The notes below the pieces were generated by a model. That model saw only the letters and a list, made by a program, of their open reading frames with translations. It was not told the DNA's origin and searched no databases. A DNA stretch of 64,000 bases, taken from NCBI GenBank assembly GCA_041398745.1, contig JAWKUB010000002.1, positions 1,116,001 through 1,180,000 of the forward strand. Direction: 5' to 3'. The position numbers and the translations under genes were made by a program. Position 1 is the stretch's first letter. The number at the start of each line of letters is the position of its first letter. Positions 19,414-29,655 of this stretch are shown here, piece by piece. This stretch comes from JACKHO01 sp041398745 (GTDB taxonomy: Bacteria; Planctomycetota; Planctomycetia; Planctomycetales; Planctomycetaceae).

Positions 19414-19725
19414 TTCTACAATTCCCAGTAAACTTGAGTGCGTGGTACAGCACCACGTGAGCATCACCTTCAAGATGCGAAGGCTACCCCCAGCGAAACT
19501 CAGCGTAAACCATGAATTGTTAAGATTGGATGAAATCGTTGCTGTGAAAGGAATTACTGCGAGCGGCCTGGAAAATCTCTGGCGGAAAAGGCCTCAGAAT
19601 CACGGGTTACGCCAAAGGGGCATGCAAACCTTTTGCCAACTCAGTTGACGCCGAGTCCCTCATCCTGAGAATCAAGACCACCCAACTCCGGGAATTCCCC
19701 TTCGAAAGTCCTCTTTGAACGCCCC
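19414..19725. promoter_or_regulatory. Divergent intergenic region pstS/recG
   Basis: This stretch separates the leftward pst operon from rightward recG and must hold both promoters. It contains a 6-bp inverted repeat with arms CGTGGT and ACCACG (19441-19457) in what would be the pstS leader. I see no convincing tandem Pho box of the E. coli type and no clear -10/-35 pair. Confidence 0.4.
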
Positions 19726-21852
19726 ATGGAAGAGCCATCCCTCGACATGCATGTGCAGTTCCTGACGGGCGTCGGCCCCGACCGGGCGGCGCTGCTGGCG
19801 CGACTGGGGATCAATTCTGTTCGCGACCTGCTGTGGACCCTGCCACGCGACTTGCTGGATCTCACCGAAGTGAGACAGCCTCGTGATTTGGTGGTGGGCG
19901 AATTACAGACCATCCGCGGAAGCGTCGTCGACATTGATGGTCGTTCACTGGGCGGGCGGAAAACCCTGACCGCATGCCTGCTGGATTGCGGAACGGAGTA
20001 CGTACGTGCCGTTTGGTTTAATCAACCCTGGATGAAGAATCGATTGAAACTGGGTGATTGGGTTCTGTGTTCTGGTAAACCGAAACTGAGTCGTGGACGT
20101 TGGGAGTTCAGCAGCCCGCGTTGGCAGTTATTGTCGGAAGATGAAAGCGAAGCCACCGGCGGTCTGGTTCCCCGTTACGGGCTCACCGAAGGACTCCGTA
20201 TGGGAGAAATGCAGCGTATTGTGCGGAACGCTGTGGAACAGTTCTCAGAATTGGTTGAGGACCCCGTGCCGCCCGATTTGCTCAAGCGAAGAGATTACCC
20301 GACGCTCTCGAACGCACTGCGGGGTGTGCATCTTCCTGAATCGCTGGATGAATACCTGCAGGCGCGCGAACGGATTCTCTTCGACGACCTGTTGGAGTTC
20401 CAACTCGGCCTCGCACTGCGGCGACGCGTCTGGCGCGCGCGGAAAGGTGCACCCGTTCTCGAAGTGACAGCGAAAATTGACGCGCGTGCCCGACGCTTAT
20501 TTCCGTTCGACTTTACGCCTGGGCAGGACACAGCCGTTCGCGAAATTGCCGCCGACTTGAAATCGGGCTACGCCATGCACCGTCTGCTGCAGGCCGACGT
20601 CGGAGCCGGGAAAACCGTTGTTGCCATTTACAGCATGCTGGTCGCCGTCGCGCACGGCTGGCAGGCCGTCATGATGGCCCCCACCGAACTGCTGGCACAA
20701 CAGCATTGGCAAACCCTGGAGCAGGCACTGGCTGGCAGTCGTGTTAAGCGGGCATTGTTGACCGGCAGCCTTTCTACTGCCGAGCGAAGGAAGACCCTGG
20801 AGCAAATTAACTCTGGGGAAATTGATTTGGTTGTCGGCACACAAGCCGTCATTCAGGACGCCGTGAAGTTTCCCAAACTGGGCGTTGCCGTCATCGATGA
20901 ACAACACAAATTCGGCGTCGCACAACGTTCGACATTCGCAGCGAATGCGAATTCCTCACCGCCGCACGTCCTGGTGATGACTGCCACTCCCATCCCGCGA
21001 AGTCTCTGCCTGACGCAGTTTGGTGATTTGGATTTGACGGTCATTAAAGATCGTCCCCAAGGGCGCCAGCCGGTCATGACGAGTCGCATTCAATCTGCGG
21101 CCGCGCAGCGAAAGGCGTGGTCGTTCCTGCAAGATCAGCTGCGTGAGGGACGGCAACTGTACGTTGTTTGTCCACTCGTCAGCGGCAAGTCCGGGGAAGA
21201 CGACGAACTGCCGTTCGCAGAGGAATTCGAAGCAGATGCCCTATCGGGTCCGCAAGCAGCGGAAGACGTCGTGCGCACGTTACGAGAGACCACACTGAAA
21301 GATTTCCGAGTGGGCTTGGTGCATGGGCAAATGGATCGAAAAGTGCGCGCGGACACCATGGATGCGTTTCGCGAACGAGATTTGGACGTCCTGGTTTCGA
21401 CGACAGTGATTGAAGTCGGTGTCGATGTGCCGAACGCCACGCTTATGGTCATTTTGCAGGCGGAGCAGTTTGGTCTCTCGCAGTTGCATCAGCTGCGTGG
21501 ACGTGTCGCCCGCGGACGTTTTCGCGGCTACTGCTTTCTGTTTTCCAACGCCGACTCAACAGAAGCGAATGTCCGTTTGACTGCGATGGAGAAATCGGAC
21601 GATGGCTTTGAAGTCGCCGAAACCGACTTTGCACTCCGTGGTCCAGGCAATGTGCTGGGAACCCGTCAACACGGCACGCTGCCGCTCCGCGTGGCCGATA
21701 TTGTTCGCGACAGCAAGTTACTCATTGCCGCACGCGACGAAGCGTTCGCGCTGGTGAGGAGTGGCGAGTTTGATGAGCCAAAATACGCAGCGCTGAAATC
21801 TGCCGTTCTCGAACGATTCGGGGACTCACTCGATTTGCCGCGCACCGGATGA
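19726..21852 (+). CDS. recG: ATP-dependent DNA helicase RecG
   Basis: A 708-residue double-stranded DNA translocase that regresses stalled forks and processes recombination intermediates. The N-terminal third is the wedge/OB domain (LGINSVRDLLWTLPRDLLDL, then a beta-rich segment to about residue 160). Helicase motifs follow: Walker A DVGAGKTVVA near 292-301, MMAPTELLAQQ, the RecG-type DEQH box (VIDEQHKFGVAQR) near 388-400, MTATPIPRSL, STTVIEVGVDVPNA and LHQLRGRVARG. The C-terminus contains the TRG-type ALRGPGNVLGTRQHG element. Length and order match the family. The ATG at 19726 gives a normal N-terminus. It stands alone between the divergent pst region and an NtrC-like regulator. Confidence 0.97.
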   Translation: MEEPSLDMHVQFLTGVGPDRAALLARLGINSVRDLLWTLPRDLLDLTEVRQPRDLVVGELQTIRGSVVDIDGRSLGGRKTLTACLLDCGTEYVRAVWFNQPWMKNRLKLGDWVLCSGKPKLSRGRWEFSSPRWQLLSEDESEATGGLVPRYGLTEGLRMGEMQRIVRNAVEQFSELVEDPVPPDLLKRRDYPTLSNALRGVHLPESLDEYLQARERILFDDLLEFQLGLALRRRVWRARKGAPVLEVTAKIDARARRLFPFDFTPGQDTAVREIAADLKSGYAMHRLLQADVGAGKTVVAIYSMLVAVAHGWQAVMMAPTELLAQQHWQTLEQALAGSRVKRALLTGSLSTAERRKTLEQINSGEIDLVVGTQAVIQDAVKFPKLGVAVIDEQHKFGVAQRSTFAANANSSPPHVLVMTATPIPRSLCLTQFGDLDLTVIKDRPQGRQPVMTSRIQSAAAQRKAWSFLQDQLREGRQLYVVCPLVSGKSGEDDELPFAEEFEADALSGPQAAEDVVRTLRETTLKDFRVGLVHGQMDRKVRADTMDAFRERDLDVLVSTTVIEVGVDVPNATLMVILQAEQFGLSQLHQLRGRVARGRFRGYCFLFSNADSTEANVRLTAMEKSDDGFEVAETDFALRGPGNVLGTRQHGTLPLRVADIVRDSKLLIAARDEAFALVRSGEFDEPKYAALKSAVLERFGDSLDLPRTG

Positions 21853-22181
21853 TGGAAAGAGCTTATGTAACTCTTTCAATTCATCGGTAAAAATTGCAGA
21901 AACCAATATCCAAAGGGATTGACCCTCGGCGGACTCTGCCGATATCACTCCCTCTCACCCTTCGCGACTCAGTTCGCACAAATCCTTTCAAGTTTCCCTT
22001 CCCCCGCACCTCGCGGACCCCAGAACATCACGCAAGCATTCCAGGAAATTGCCTTGGCAAGTCGCGCTATTCGCATGTCGTGACGTCGTTGAGCAATTTT
22101 CAGGCCGGATGATGCAACGTCTTTCCGGCTGGAATGTAGCGTGTGGTGTTTGGCTGTGAGGGCATTCCCCTGGAACTGAAA
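21853..22181. other. Intergenic region between recG and the NtrC-like regulator
   Basis: No coding region is supported here. It must contain the promoter of the downstream regulator. GCCGGA and TCCGGC (about 22104-22129) could pair weakly, and there is no T-run that would mark a recG terminator. I see nothing else. Confidence 0.4.
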
Positions 22182-23549
22182 ATGACACCACTACCTCCCG
22201 CTACGATTCGTCCTACGGGACGGGTCCTGGCCTGCGCTCGCGACCCCAGAGCACAGGAACATTTGCTCAACGCAATTCGCAGGAATGGATACGAAGCACA
22301 AGCAGTTGCCACGCTTCAAGATCTGCAGAATGCCCTGGTTAATGATGAGTATGCGGCGGCCGTCATCGATGAGCCTGAATCAACTCAGTCCATTGAAGCA
22401 CTCGAGGCTGCCGTTCGACTCGCCGACCGAGCGACTCAGTTCATTATTGTCCCGGCAATTGGACAACGAATTCTCCCACCTCGCAGCGTCAGTTGCGAAA
22501 TCATTGACCCTCCCTTCACTCCCGAGCGCATTGGTCGTTCGCTGTTTGCCGCCGTCGGCAGAGCACAGTTGATTGCTGAAAACATTCAACTGAAGCAGCG
22601 ACTTGAAGGCCGCATGTTCGATGGCCTCATTGGAGTCAGCGATGCCACTCGCAGACTTCGTTCGGAAATCCAGAACGCAGCCGAGCACGACCGCCCAGTC
22701 CTGGTTGTCGGTGAGCCAGGCTGCGGCAAGAGCGAAGTAGCTCGGGCCGTGCATCTTACCCGGTCAGGCCCAGGTGCTCCGCTGCTTACCATTCGCTGCG
22801 GATTGCTGACAGCCGGTGCAGTGGAACGTGAACTCTACGGTGACGCAGAATTCGAAGGCCGCTTAATCTCCGCGACGAATGGCACCCTCGTCTTTGAAGA
22901 CGTCGACCTGCTCTCAATTCCACTGCAACAGGAACTGGCGAGCATTGTGTTCAACAATGCCTTCAAGCACGGCGACAGCTACGCCCCACTCGGTGCCCGC
23001 ATTGTGGCTACTACGAGTGCGGACATTCAGAAACTGGCAAGCGAAGGAAACTTCGACCGCCGGTTGTGTGATGTCCTGACGAGAAACCGGGTCGATGTCC
23101 TTCCGCTTCGTCAGCGTATGGAAGACATCAACGTGCTGACTGAATTCTTCCTGCAACAGTGTGCGGTCCGCGAAGGGCAGCCCATTCGGCAGGTCAGCCA
23201 GGAAGCACTTGATCGACTTCACTCGCACTCTTGGCCCGGCAACGTGCGTGAACTGGAAAACGTCATTTCGCGATGCTGCTCCATTGCGACCACGAATAAC
23301 GTCATTACTCCCGAAGAACTCGAACCGTGGATGCAGGCATCTGAGAATGATGCAGAAGATCCCGGCCTCACGCTGCGGGAAATGGAACGCAAGCTCATTG
23401 AAGCGACATTTAACCGCTTCGGTGGCAACCGCGAACTGACGGCCAAAGCACTCAAGATTGGAATTCGAACCCTGTCCGGCAAACTCAGAGAGTACGGATA
23501 TCCTCCTCGTGGGGGCCCAGGTTCAAACCGCCACAAGAAAGTTGCCTGA
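22182..23549 (+). CDS. NtrC-like AAA+ regulator with degenerate receiver and Fis-type HTH, no recognisable GAFTGA
   Basis: Three parts are visible in 455 residues. The N-terminal 125 residues resemble a receiver fold, but the usual lysine site is replaced by IIDPPFTPE, so phosphorylation is doubtful. The central AAA+ domain has Walker A GEPGCGKSE, then ERELYGDAEFEGRLISA where NtrC proteins carry the GAFTGA loop; that loop is missing. Walker B reads TLVFEDVDLL, with E-D in place of the usual D-E. DVLPLRQRMEDI and SWPGNVRELENV follow. The C-terminal 45 residues form a Fis-type helix-turn-helix (NRELTAKALKIGIRTLSGKL). Without GAFTGA it should not open sigma-54 complexes, so it is probably a DNA-binding regulator of another type. 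The start could also be GTG at 22143. A strong terminator follows. Confidence 0.85.
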   Translation: MTPLPPATIRPTGRVLACARDPRAQEHLLNAIRRNGYEAQAVATLQDLQNALVNDEYAAAVIDEPESTQSIEALEAAVRLADRATQFIIVPAIGQRILPPRSVSCEIIDPPFTPERIGRSLFAAVGRAQLIAENIQLKQRLEGRMFDGLIGVSDATRRLRSEIQNAAEHDRPVLVVGEPGCGKSEVARAVHLTRSGPGAPLLTIRCGLLTAGAVERELYGDAEFEGRLISATNGTLVFEDVDLLSIPLQQELASIVFNNAFKHGDSYAPLGARIVATTSADIQKLASEGNFDRRLCDVLTRNRVDVLPLRQRMEDINVLTEFFLQQCAVREGQPIRQVSQEALDRLHSHSWPGNVRELENVISRCCSIATTNNVITPEELEPWMQASENDAEDPGLTLREMERKLIEATFNRFGGNRELTAKALKIGIRTLSGKLREYGYPPRGGPGSNRHKKVA

Positions 23550-23573
23550 CCTCCTCCCCCAGGCAATTGATTA

Positions 23574-23614
23574 AGCCGGCCTTCCGACTCGTCCCCGGAA
23601 GGCTGGCTTTTTTT
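23574..23614 (+). terminator. Intrinsic terminator after the NtrC-like regulator
   Basis: A GC-rich hairpin has arms AGCCGGCCTTCCG (23574-23586) and CGGAAGGCTGGCT (23596-23608), with one wobble pair, and is followed by a run of T's. It lies 25 bases after the stop codon of the rightward regulator. Confidence 0.92.
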
Positions 23615-23669
23615 GTGCCTTTAGCAATGCGGGTCGTGGCTACTGAGCGGATGTCCAATCTTTATCAAC

Positions 23670-23725
23670 ACGAAGCGCCAGCGAGTGAACACATAAGCCT
23701 TGGTATTCACTCGCTGGCGCTTCGT
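23670..23725. repeat. Perfect 20-bp inverted repeat between convergent genes
   Basis: The arms at 23670-23689 and 23706-23725 are exact reverse complements around a 16-base loop. The arm contains GCGCCAGCGAGTGAA. There is no T-run on either side, and both neighbouring genes already have their own terminators at 23574-23614 and 23772-23805. It is therefore more likely a dispersed intergenic palindrome than a terminator. Confidence 0.85.
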
Positions 23726-23771
23726 ACTGGCATGCGATTCGAAAATTCTTGTTGACCAATTCGCGGCAAAC

Positions 23772-23805
23772 AAAAAAGCCACCGCGGCCTCTCGGTCGCG
23801 GTGGC
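23772..23805 (-). terminator. Intrinsic terminator after pnp
   Basis: In the leftward direction a 12-bp stem (GCCACCGCGACC with GGCCGCGGTGGC, one wobble) and a short loop is followed by six T's. It lies 31 bases after the pnp stop codon. Confidence 0.92.
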
Positions 23806-23836
23806 TTGTGTCTTAACACACTAAGCTTCTGAGCGA

Positions 23837-25990
23837 TTACTCTTCTTCGCCGTCGAAGTCATCATCGTCGTCGTCGTCATCATCGCTGTCGCTGTCGCTG
23901 TTTTGTTCGGCGAGCAGAGCTTTCCGCGAGAGCTTAACGCGGTTTTGATCGTCGACGGCAATCACTTTGACTTCAATCATTTCGCCAACGCTGACAACGT
24001 CGGAGACTGATTTCACGAAGCCGTCAGAGAGTTCGCTGATGTGCAGCAAACCGTCCTTGCCAGGAGCGATTTCGATGAAGGCACCGAAGTCTTTAATGCT
24101 GGTCACCTTGCCGTTGTAGACGCGACCGACTTTGATTTCTGCGGTAATCGCTTCAATGCGGGCCAGGCCATTCTGGCAGTCTTCGGCGTTCCGGGCAGAA
24201 ATGGTCACGGTGCCGTCATCGGTAATGTCGACCTGTGTGTTGGTTTCTTCCTGGATGGCACGGATGTGTTTTCCGCTGGGGCCAATGACCAGACCAATTT
24301 TCTCGGGATCGATTTTGATCGAAACAATCCGAGGTGCCAGGGAGGAGAGTTCAGCACGTGGACGACGAATGGCTGTCAGCATTCGCTTCAGCAACTCGCG
24401 ACGAGCATCTTTCGCACGCTCCAGTGTCTTGCGAATGATTTCTTCGCTGATGCCATCGATTTTCAGGTCGAGCTGAATACCGGTAATTCCCTTCTGAGAA
24501 CCAGCAACCTTGAAGTCCATGTCGCCGAAGTGGTCTTCGTCGCCCATGATGTCCGTCAGGATGGCGTAGTCAGAGCCCTCTTTAATGATACCAATCGAAA
24601 TCCCAGCCACCGGCTGACTAATTGGCACACCGGCTGCCATGAGAGCGAGTGTGGCACTACAAACCGAAGCCATTGAGCTGCTGCCGTTGGACTCGGTAAT
24701 GTCAGATATGATTTTAATGGTGTAAGGGAACGCTTCGACCTTAGGCAGGACCGGGGCGACAGATCGCTCGGCCAGCATGCCGTGGCCAATTTCGCGGCGT
24801 CCTGGTCCACGAATGGGACGCACTTCGCCGACCGAGTAGGACGGGAAGTTGTAGTGCAGCATGAAGGACTTGCTGATTTCTTCCTGCAGTCCATCAACGC
24901 GCTGTTGATCGCGAACGCTACCGAGTACCAGCGAAGCCAGCGACTGTGTTTCACCTCGTGTGAACAGAGCCGATCCGTGAATTCGTGGAATGATGTCGAC
25001 TTCACAGTCAATTTGCCGCAAGTCGGTCAACCCACGTCCGTCGAGGCGGTGCCCCTCGAGCGTCAGCTTACGACAGATTTCCTTGTCGACCGTGTAGAAG
25101 GCGTCTTTGAGTTGATCGAGCGTGCGACCATCATCCAAAGCGGTGGTCCCTTCCGGGAAAATCTTCGCGATGTAGGCGTCGCGAACTTCTTTGGCGGCTG
25201 CAGAACGTTCGTGCTTCTTGGAGTTCTGGCGAGCTTCACGCAGTTGACTGCCAACCTCGTCGCGGACCTGCTTGACGAATGGGTTTTCCGCAGGCGACTC
25301 GAAGGCGAGCTTTTCGACGCCAACTTTCTCGGCCAGTTCTTCCTGTGCCGCACAAATCTTGCGGATTGCTTCGTGGCCGAACATGAGGGCATCGACCATT
25401 TGGTCTTCTGGAATTTGAGCTCCAAAGCCTTCAATCATGAGAATGGAGTCGTGGCTTCCGGCGAGAACCAAATCAAGCGTGGACTCTGTCATTTGCTGAA
25501 CGGTTGGGAACAGCACAAATTCGCCATCAATCAAACCAACACGTGCCCCGGCAATCGGGCCCTGAAACGGAAGATTCGAAACGCTCAGGGCAGCACTGGC
25601 ACCGTTGATGGCCCACACGTCTGGGTCGTTTTCTTCATCGTACGACATGACGTTGATTTGGATTTGCACCTCATCTTTGTATCCCTTGGGGAACAGCGGT
25701 CGAATGGGGCGGTCGGTCAGACGAGCGGTGAGAATTTCGCGGTCGGTCGGACGACCTTCACGCTTGAGAAACCCGCCCGGGAACTTCCCGGCGGCAGCCA
25801 TGCGCTCACGGTAATCAACGGTAAGCGGGAAGAAATCAATCCCGGGGCGACCGGGGCCACCTTGAGCGGCAATAAGGAGGCTGGTTTCGCCATACTGCAG
25901 GATGATGGCTCCGCTCGCCTGCTTGGCGATTTGGCCGGTGGTAAGGGAGAGTGTCCGGCCGGCAATTTTCTTTTCTACTGTTACTTTCAC
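23837..25990 (-). CDS. pnp: Polynucleotide phosphorylase
   Basis: A 717-residue 3'-5' phosphorolytic exoribonuclease of RNA turnover. Two RNase PH-like domains are visible: the first from residue 1 with YRERMAAAGKFPGGFLKREG, the second with RGETQSLASLVLG and the active-site stretch GDEDHFGDMDFKVAGSQKG. A KH domain (IGLVIGPSGKHIRAIQEETN) and an S1 domain (GKVTSIKDFGAFIEI to RVKLSRKAL) follow. The last 25 residues are almost all Asp, Ser and Glu, an acidic tail I do not expect from typical PNPases; it might bind partner proteins or cations. It is downstream of rpsO, the common bacterial order. The 294-base gap with its own hairpin suggests a separate pnp promoter or processed leader, as in E. 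coli. Confidence 0.97.
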   Translation of the reverse strand: MKVTVEKKIAGRTLSLTTGQIAKQASGAIILQYGETSLLIAAQGGPGRPGIDFFPLTVDYRERMAAAGKFPGGFLKREGRPTDREILTARLTDRPIRPLFPKGYKDEVQIQINVMSYDEENDPDVWAINGASAALSVSNLPFQGPIAGARVGLIDGEFVLFPTVQQMTESTLDLVLAGSHDSILMIEGFGAQIPEDQMVDALMFGHEAIRKICAAQEELAEKVGVEKLAFESPAENPFVKQVRDEVGSQLREARQNSKKHERSAAAKEVRDAYIAKIFPEGTTALDDGRTLDQLKDAFYTVDKEICRKLTLEGHRLDGRGLTDLRQIDCEVDIIPRIHGSALFTRGETQSLASLVLGSVRDQQRVDGLQEEISKSFMLHYNFPSYSVGEVRPIRGPGRREIGHGMLAERSVAPVLPKVEAFPYTIKIISDITESNGSSSMASVCSATLALMAAGVPISQPVAGISIGIIKEGSDYAILTDIMGDEDHFGDMDFKVAGSQKGITGIQLDLKIDGISEEIIRKTLERAKDARRELLKRMLTAIRRPRAELSSLAPRIVSIKIDPEKIGLVIGPSGKHIRAIQEETNTQVDITDDGTVTISARNAEDCQNGLARIEAITAEIKVGRVYNGKVTSIKDFGAFIEIAPGKDGLLHISELSDGFVKSVSDVVSVGEMIEVKVIAVDDQNRVKLSRKALLAEQNSDSDSDDDDDDDDDFDGEEE

Positions 25991-26163
25991 GATTCTTGTT
26001 TTCCTGTTTTTCTACGACTTGATTTTGACTGACAGCTGTCGCGGTTGCGGCCTCAAGTAAACATGGCCAGAGAATTCGACAGCACTGAATTCATGAGCGA
26101 GTGCTCAATAGACTGAGAAGCGGACATGACCCACTGCAGGTCAGTTGAATCCGCAGAGCTAAC

Positions 26164-26184
26164 TCCCTGCAAACGAGGCAGGGA
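26164..26184 (-). other. Hairpin in the rpsO-pnp intergenic leader
   Basis: Seven-base arms TCCCTGC (26164-26170) and GCAGGGA (26178-26184) enclose a seven-base loop. It lies in the leader of pnp, about 175 bases upstream of its start. In E. coli a leader stem-loop cut by RNase III mediates pnp autocontrol; a similar role here is only a guess. Confidence 0.4.
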
Positions 26185-26227
26185 CGACATCACTGAAAGA
26201 GAGACACAAGTAGTGGCCTAATGCACG

Positions 26228-26258
26228 AAAACCCTGTTACAGAAATCTGCAACAGGGT
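26228..26258 (-). terminator. Weak intrinsic terminator after rpsO
   Basis: Eight-base arms ACCCTGTT and AACAGGGT (26231-26238, 26251-26258) plus inner pairs form a hairpin, followed leftward by only three or four T's. It sits 27 bases after the rpsO stop. The short T-run suggests partial read-through into pnp. Confidence 0.6.
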
Positions 26259-26284
26259 GTGTTCATACTGCCATCCAAGTTTGA

Positions 26285-26554
26285 CTACTTGCGGATTCCC
26301 AAGCGGGTGATCAAATCAACATACCGGGAAGCGTCTTTGCTGCGGACGTAGTCCAGCAGACGCCGACGTTGGCTGACCATGGCCAGCAAGCCACGACGAC
26401 CCGCATGGTCCTTGTCATGACCACGAAGGTGATCCGTCAACGTATTAATACGTTCGGTCAGTACGGCAATTTGCACATCTGGAGACCCAGTGTCTCCGTC
26501 TGCCCTTTGGAACTCTTTAATCAGTTCAGACTTACGTTCTTTTGTGATTGACAT
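26285..26554 (-). CDS. rpsO: 30S ribosomal protein S15
   Basis: Binds 16S rRNA early in assembly of the 30S platform. From the chosen start (MSITKERKSELIKEFQ) the protein has 89 residues, the usual S15 length. Signature stretches include GDTGSPDVQIAVLTERI, LRGHDKDHAGRRGLL and RRRLLDYVRSKD. GGAG lies about eight bases upstream of the ATG at 26554; an ATG five codons further upstream would give an unusual extension. The pnp gene follows on the same strand. Confidence 0.97.
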   Translation of the reverse strand: MSITKERKSELIKEFQRADGDTGSPDVQIAVLTERINTLTDHLRGHDKDHAGRRGLLAMVSQRRRLLDYVRSKDASRYVDLITRLGIRK

Positions 26555-27063
26555 TCTTGACTCCAACAACCCGGCCCCCCGACGGGCTATGCTTCACAAA
26601 CGGGGGCACTCCGTCCATTATTCGTGTACTCAGCGTAAGCCGCACACTATAGCGATTTCGATTCCCTCGGCAATCGACTCGGACTGGGAATCGCAAAGAG
26701 AGGGAAACCTTTTCATTCGCAGCCGCCCCTTCAGCATCAATCTCTCGCGTCGGCACAACAATGAACATTCGGCAGTACCACTTCGAGGACTGCCATATTC
26801 CACCCGAGCTTCGGAGTCTGCCACATTGACAGATTTTGCAACTCCGACTCCACATTTTCACCGAAGGCGATTCGGCAAGCTCCCGCGAAAGCAACGCAAC
26901 CTATTCCTCTGAAACACCTTGCAAATGACCAACCAACCTTGGCACGGCATTTGTTACTGGGGATGGTCGCCGGACTTCGGGACAGATGCGCCCGGCCGGT
27001 TGGTGTTGGTAACGCATCTGTTTTGTTGACAGCAAGCAACTTCCCGGTGAGGAGTGCATTTCG
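26555..27063. other. Divergent intergenic region rpsO/groES
   Basis: About 510 bases with no supported gene. It holds the promoters for leftward rpsO and rightward groESL. I see no CIRCE element (TTAGCACTC-N9-GAGTGCTAA), so HrcA control is not supported. A sigma-54-like motif at 26938-26955 is the only clear promoter candidate for groES. Confidence 0.5.
26938..26955 (+). promoter_or_regulatory. Candidate sigma-54-type (-24/-12) promoter upstream of groES
   Basis: The sequence CTTGGCACGGCATTTGTT fits the -24/-12 consensus TGGCACG-N4-TTGC with the required ten bases between the GG and the -12 dinucleotide, which here is GT in place of GC. It would give a leader of about 100 bases before groES. 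One such match can occur by chance, so this is tentative. Confidence 0.35.
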
Positions 27064-27381
27064 ATGGCAAAAAAGGCCAGCAAGAAAAGTGGTGGAACTC
27101 GTATTGTTCCACTCGGTGACAAGGTTGTGATTAAACGGCAGGAAGCCGAAGCGACGACAGCAGGGGGAATCGTCCTGCCAGATTCGGCTCAAGACAAGCC
27201 GCAGCGCGGTGAAGTCGTTGCCGTGGGTGATGGACACGTCAAGAGCGACGGAACCCGTGCCGCTCTGACCGTTAAAGAAGGTGATCGCGTCATCTTCAGC
27301 TCATACGCCGGTGATGAAATCAAAGTCGGTGACGAAGAGTATCTCCTCCTCCGCGAAGGCGACATTCTCGCAACCTACTAG
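27064..27381 (+). CDS. groES: Co-chaperonin GroES
   Basis: A 105-residue lid subunit of the GroEL folding chamber. Family stretches are IVPLGDKVVIKRQEAEATTAGGI (the mobile-loop region, GGIVLP), DSAQDKPQRGEVVAVG, and the C-terminal GDEYLLLREGDILA-type ending. A short basic N-terminal extension (AKKASKKSGG) precedes the usual start of the fold. GAGGAG lies about ten bases upstream of the ATG. groEL follows after 114 bases on the same strand. Confidence 0.96.
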   Translation: MAKKASKKSGGTRIVPLGDKVVIKRQEAEATTAGGIVLPDSAQDKPQRGEVVAVGDGHVKSDGTRAALTVKEGDRVIFSSYAGDEIKVGDEEYLLLREGDILATY

Positions 27382-27495
27382 GATCTCTTGCAGGTAGTCA
27401 CCGCGACACAACCTGTAATTCCCTTTTGAAATCAAACATGCCGGAAAATGCCAATCGGCGAGAACCGGCGAAACACTCCAGAGGAGTATTGACTC

Positions 27496-29106
<1,611 letters not shown>

Positions 29107-29133
29107 GAGTCGCCCGTCAATTTGACTTGATCT

Positions 29134-29170
29134 GGGAGGTCACAGCGAAAGTTGTGGCCTCCCTTTTTTT
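29134..29170 (+). terminator. Intrinsic terminator after groEL
   Basis: Arms GGGAGGTCACA (29134-29144) and TGTGGCCTCCC (29153-29163), with one wobble pair, are followed by seven T's. It is 28 bases after the groEL stop and probably ends the groES-groEL transcript. Confidence 0.93.
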
Positions 29171-29344
29171 AGGTTCGCTACTTGCATCCGAATACACACC
29201 ACGAACAGCATCGGGGACTCGTCACCGTTTTCCTGGGTTCTGACACCTTCCATGCTTAGACCAAGCGGCGAGCCCTACCGGTCATCTCATAACGTGGTGG
29301 CAAAGACATTCCTGTCTGTGCTCTTTCCTGAATGTGAATCGCGG

Positions 29345-29602
29345 TCAGCGAGGTTTTCGATAGCCACTTAGCATCTCTAGCCGATCCACGCAGATGTGGT
29401 GGACGAGACAGGCATGGCTCAGATACTGCATGAGCGTCGACTGCTCCCAGCGAGACATTTTGGAACTGCGCGACTTGCACAATCGGAAAATGCGGTCCTG
29501 ATTGTCTTCCGCCGCACGTGCCGCGAATGTGGGCAGAAATGCGCGTTCCGTTAGCGGTGATTGTCTCGCCGGGCGGAAATGGCTCGAATGTTCTGGTACC
29601 AT
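29345..29602 (-). CDS. Possible small hypothetical protein (85 aa)
   Basis: I do not recognise it. The frame starts at ATG 29602 and encodes a basic, partly helical protein (AARAAEDNQDRIFRLCKS, QYLSHACLVHHICVDRLE). Codon use looks plausible and no other gene covers this stretch, but there is no clear ribosome binding site. It diverges from the ATP-grasp gene starting at 29656. It may be a fragment or chance open frame; the remaining bases between groEL and 29656 show nothing else. Confidence 0.25.
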   Translation of the reverse strand: MVPEHSSHFRPARQSPLTERAFLPTFAARAAEDNQDRIFRLCKSRSSKMSRWEQSTLMQYLSHACLVHHICVDRLEMLSGYRKPR

Positions 29603-29655
29603 GAGGTTTGGGTGCGGAAGTTGCAGTAGCAGAAACTCAGTTCAACTGGTGCTCC

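Noticed and set aside
19414..19560. Pho box upstream of pstS
   Set aside because: Only a single TTAACA-like hexamer (about 19516-19522) is seen, without a correctly spaced partner.
26555..27063. CIRCE/HrcA operator upstream of groES
   Set aside because: No TTAGCACTC/GAGTGCTAA pair is present.
26737..27237. 166-residue leftward open frame overlapping groES
   Set aside because: It runs antisense through groES and its promoter region and has no protein-like features.
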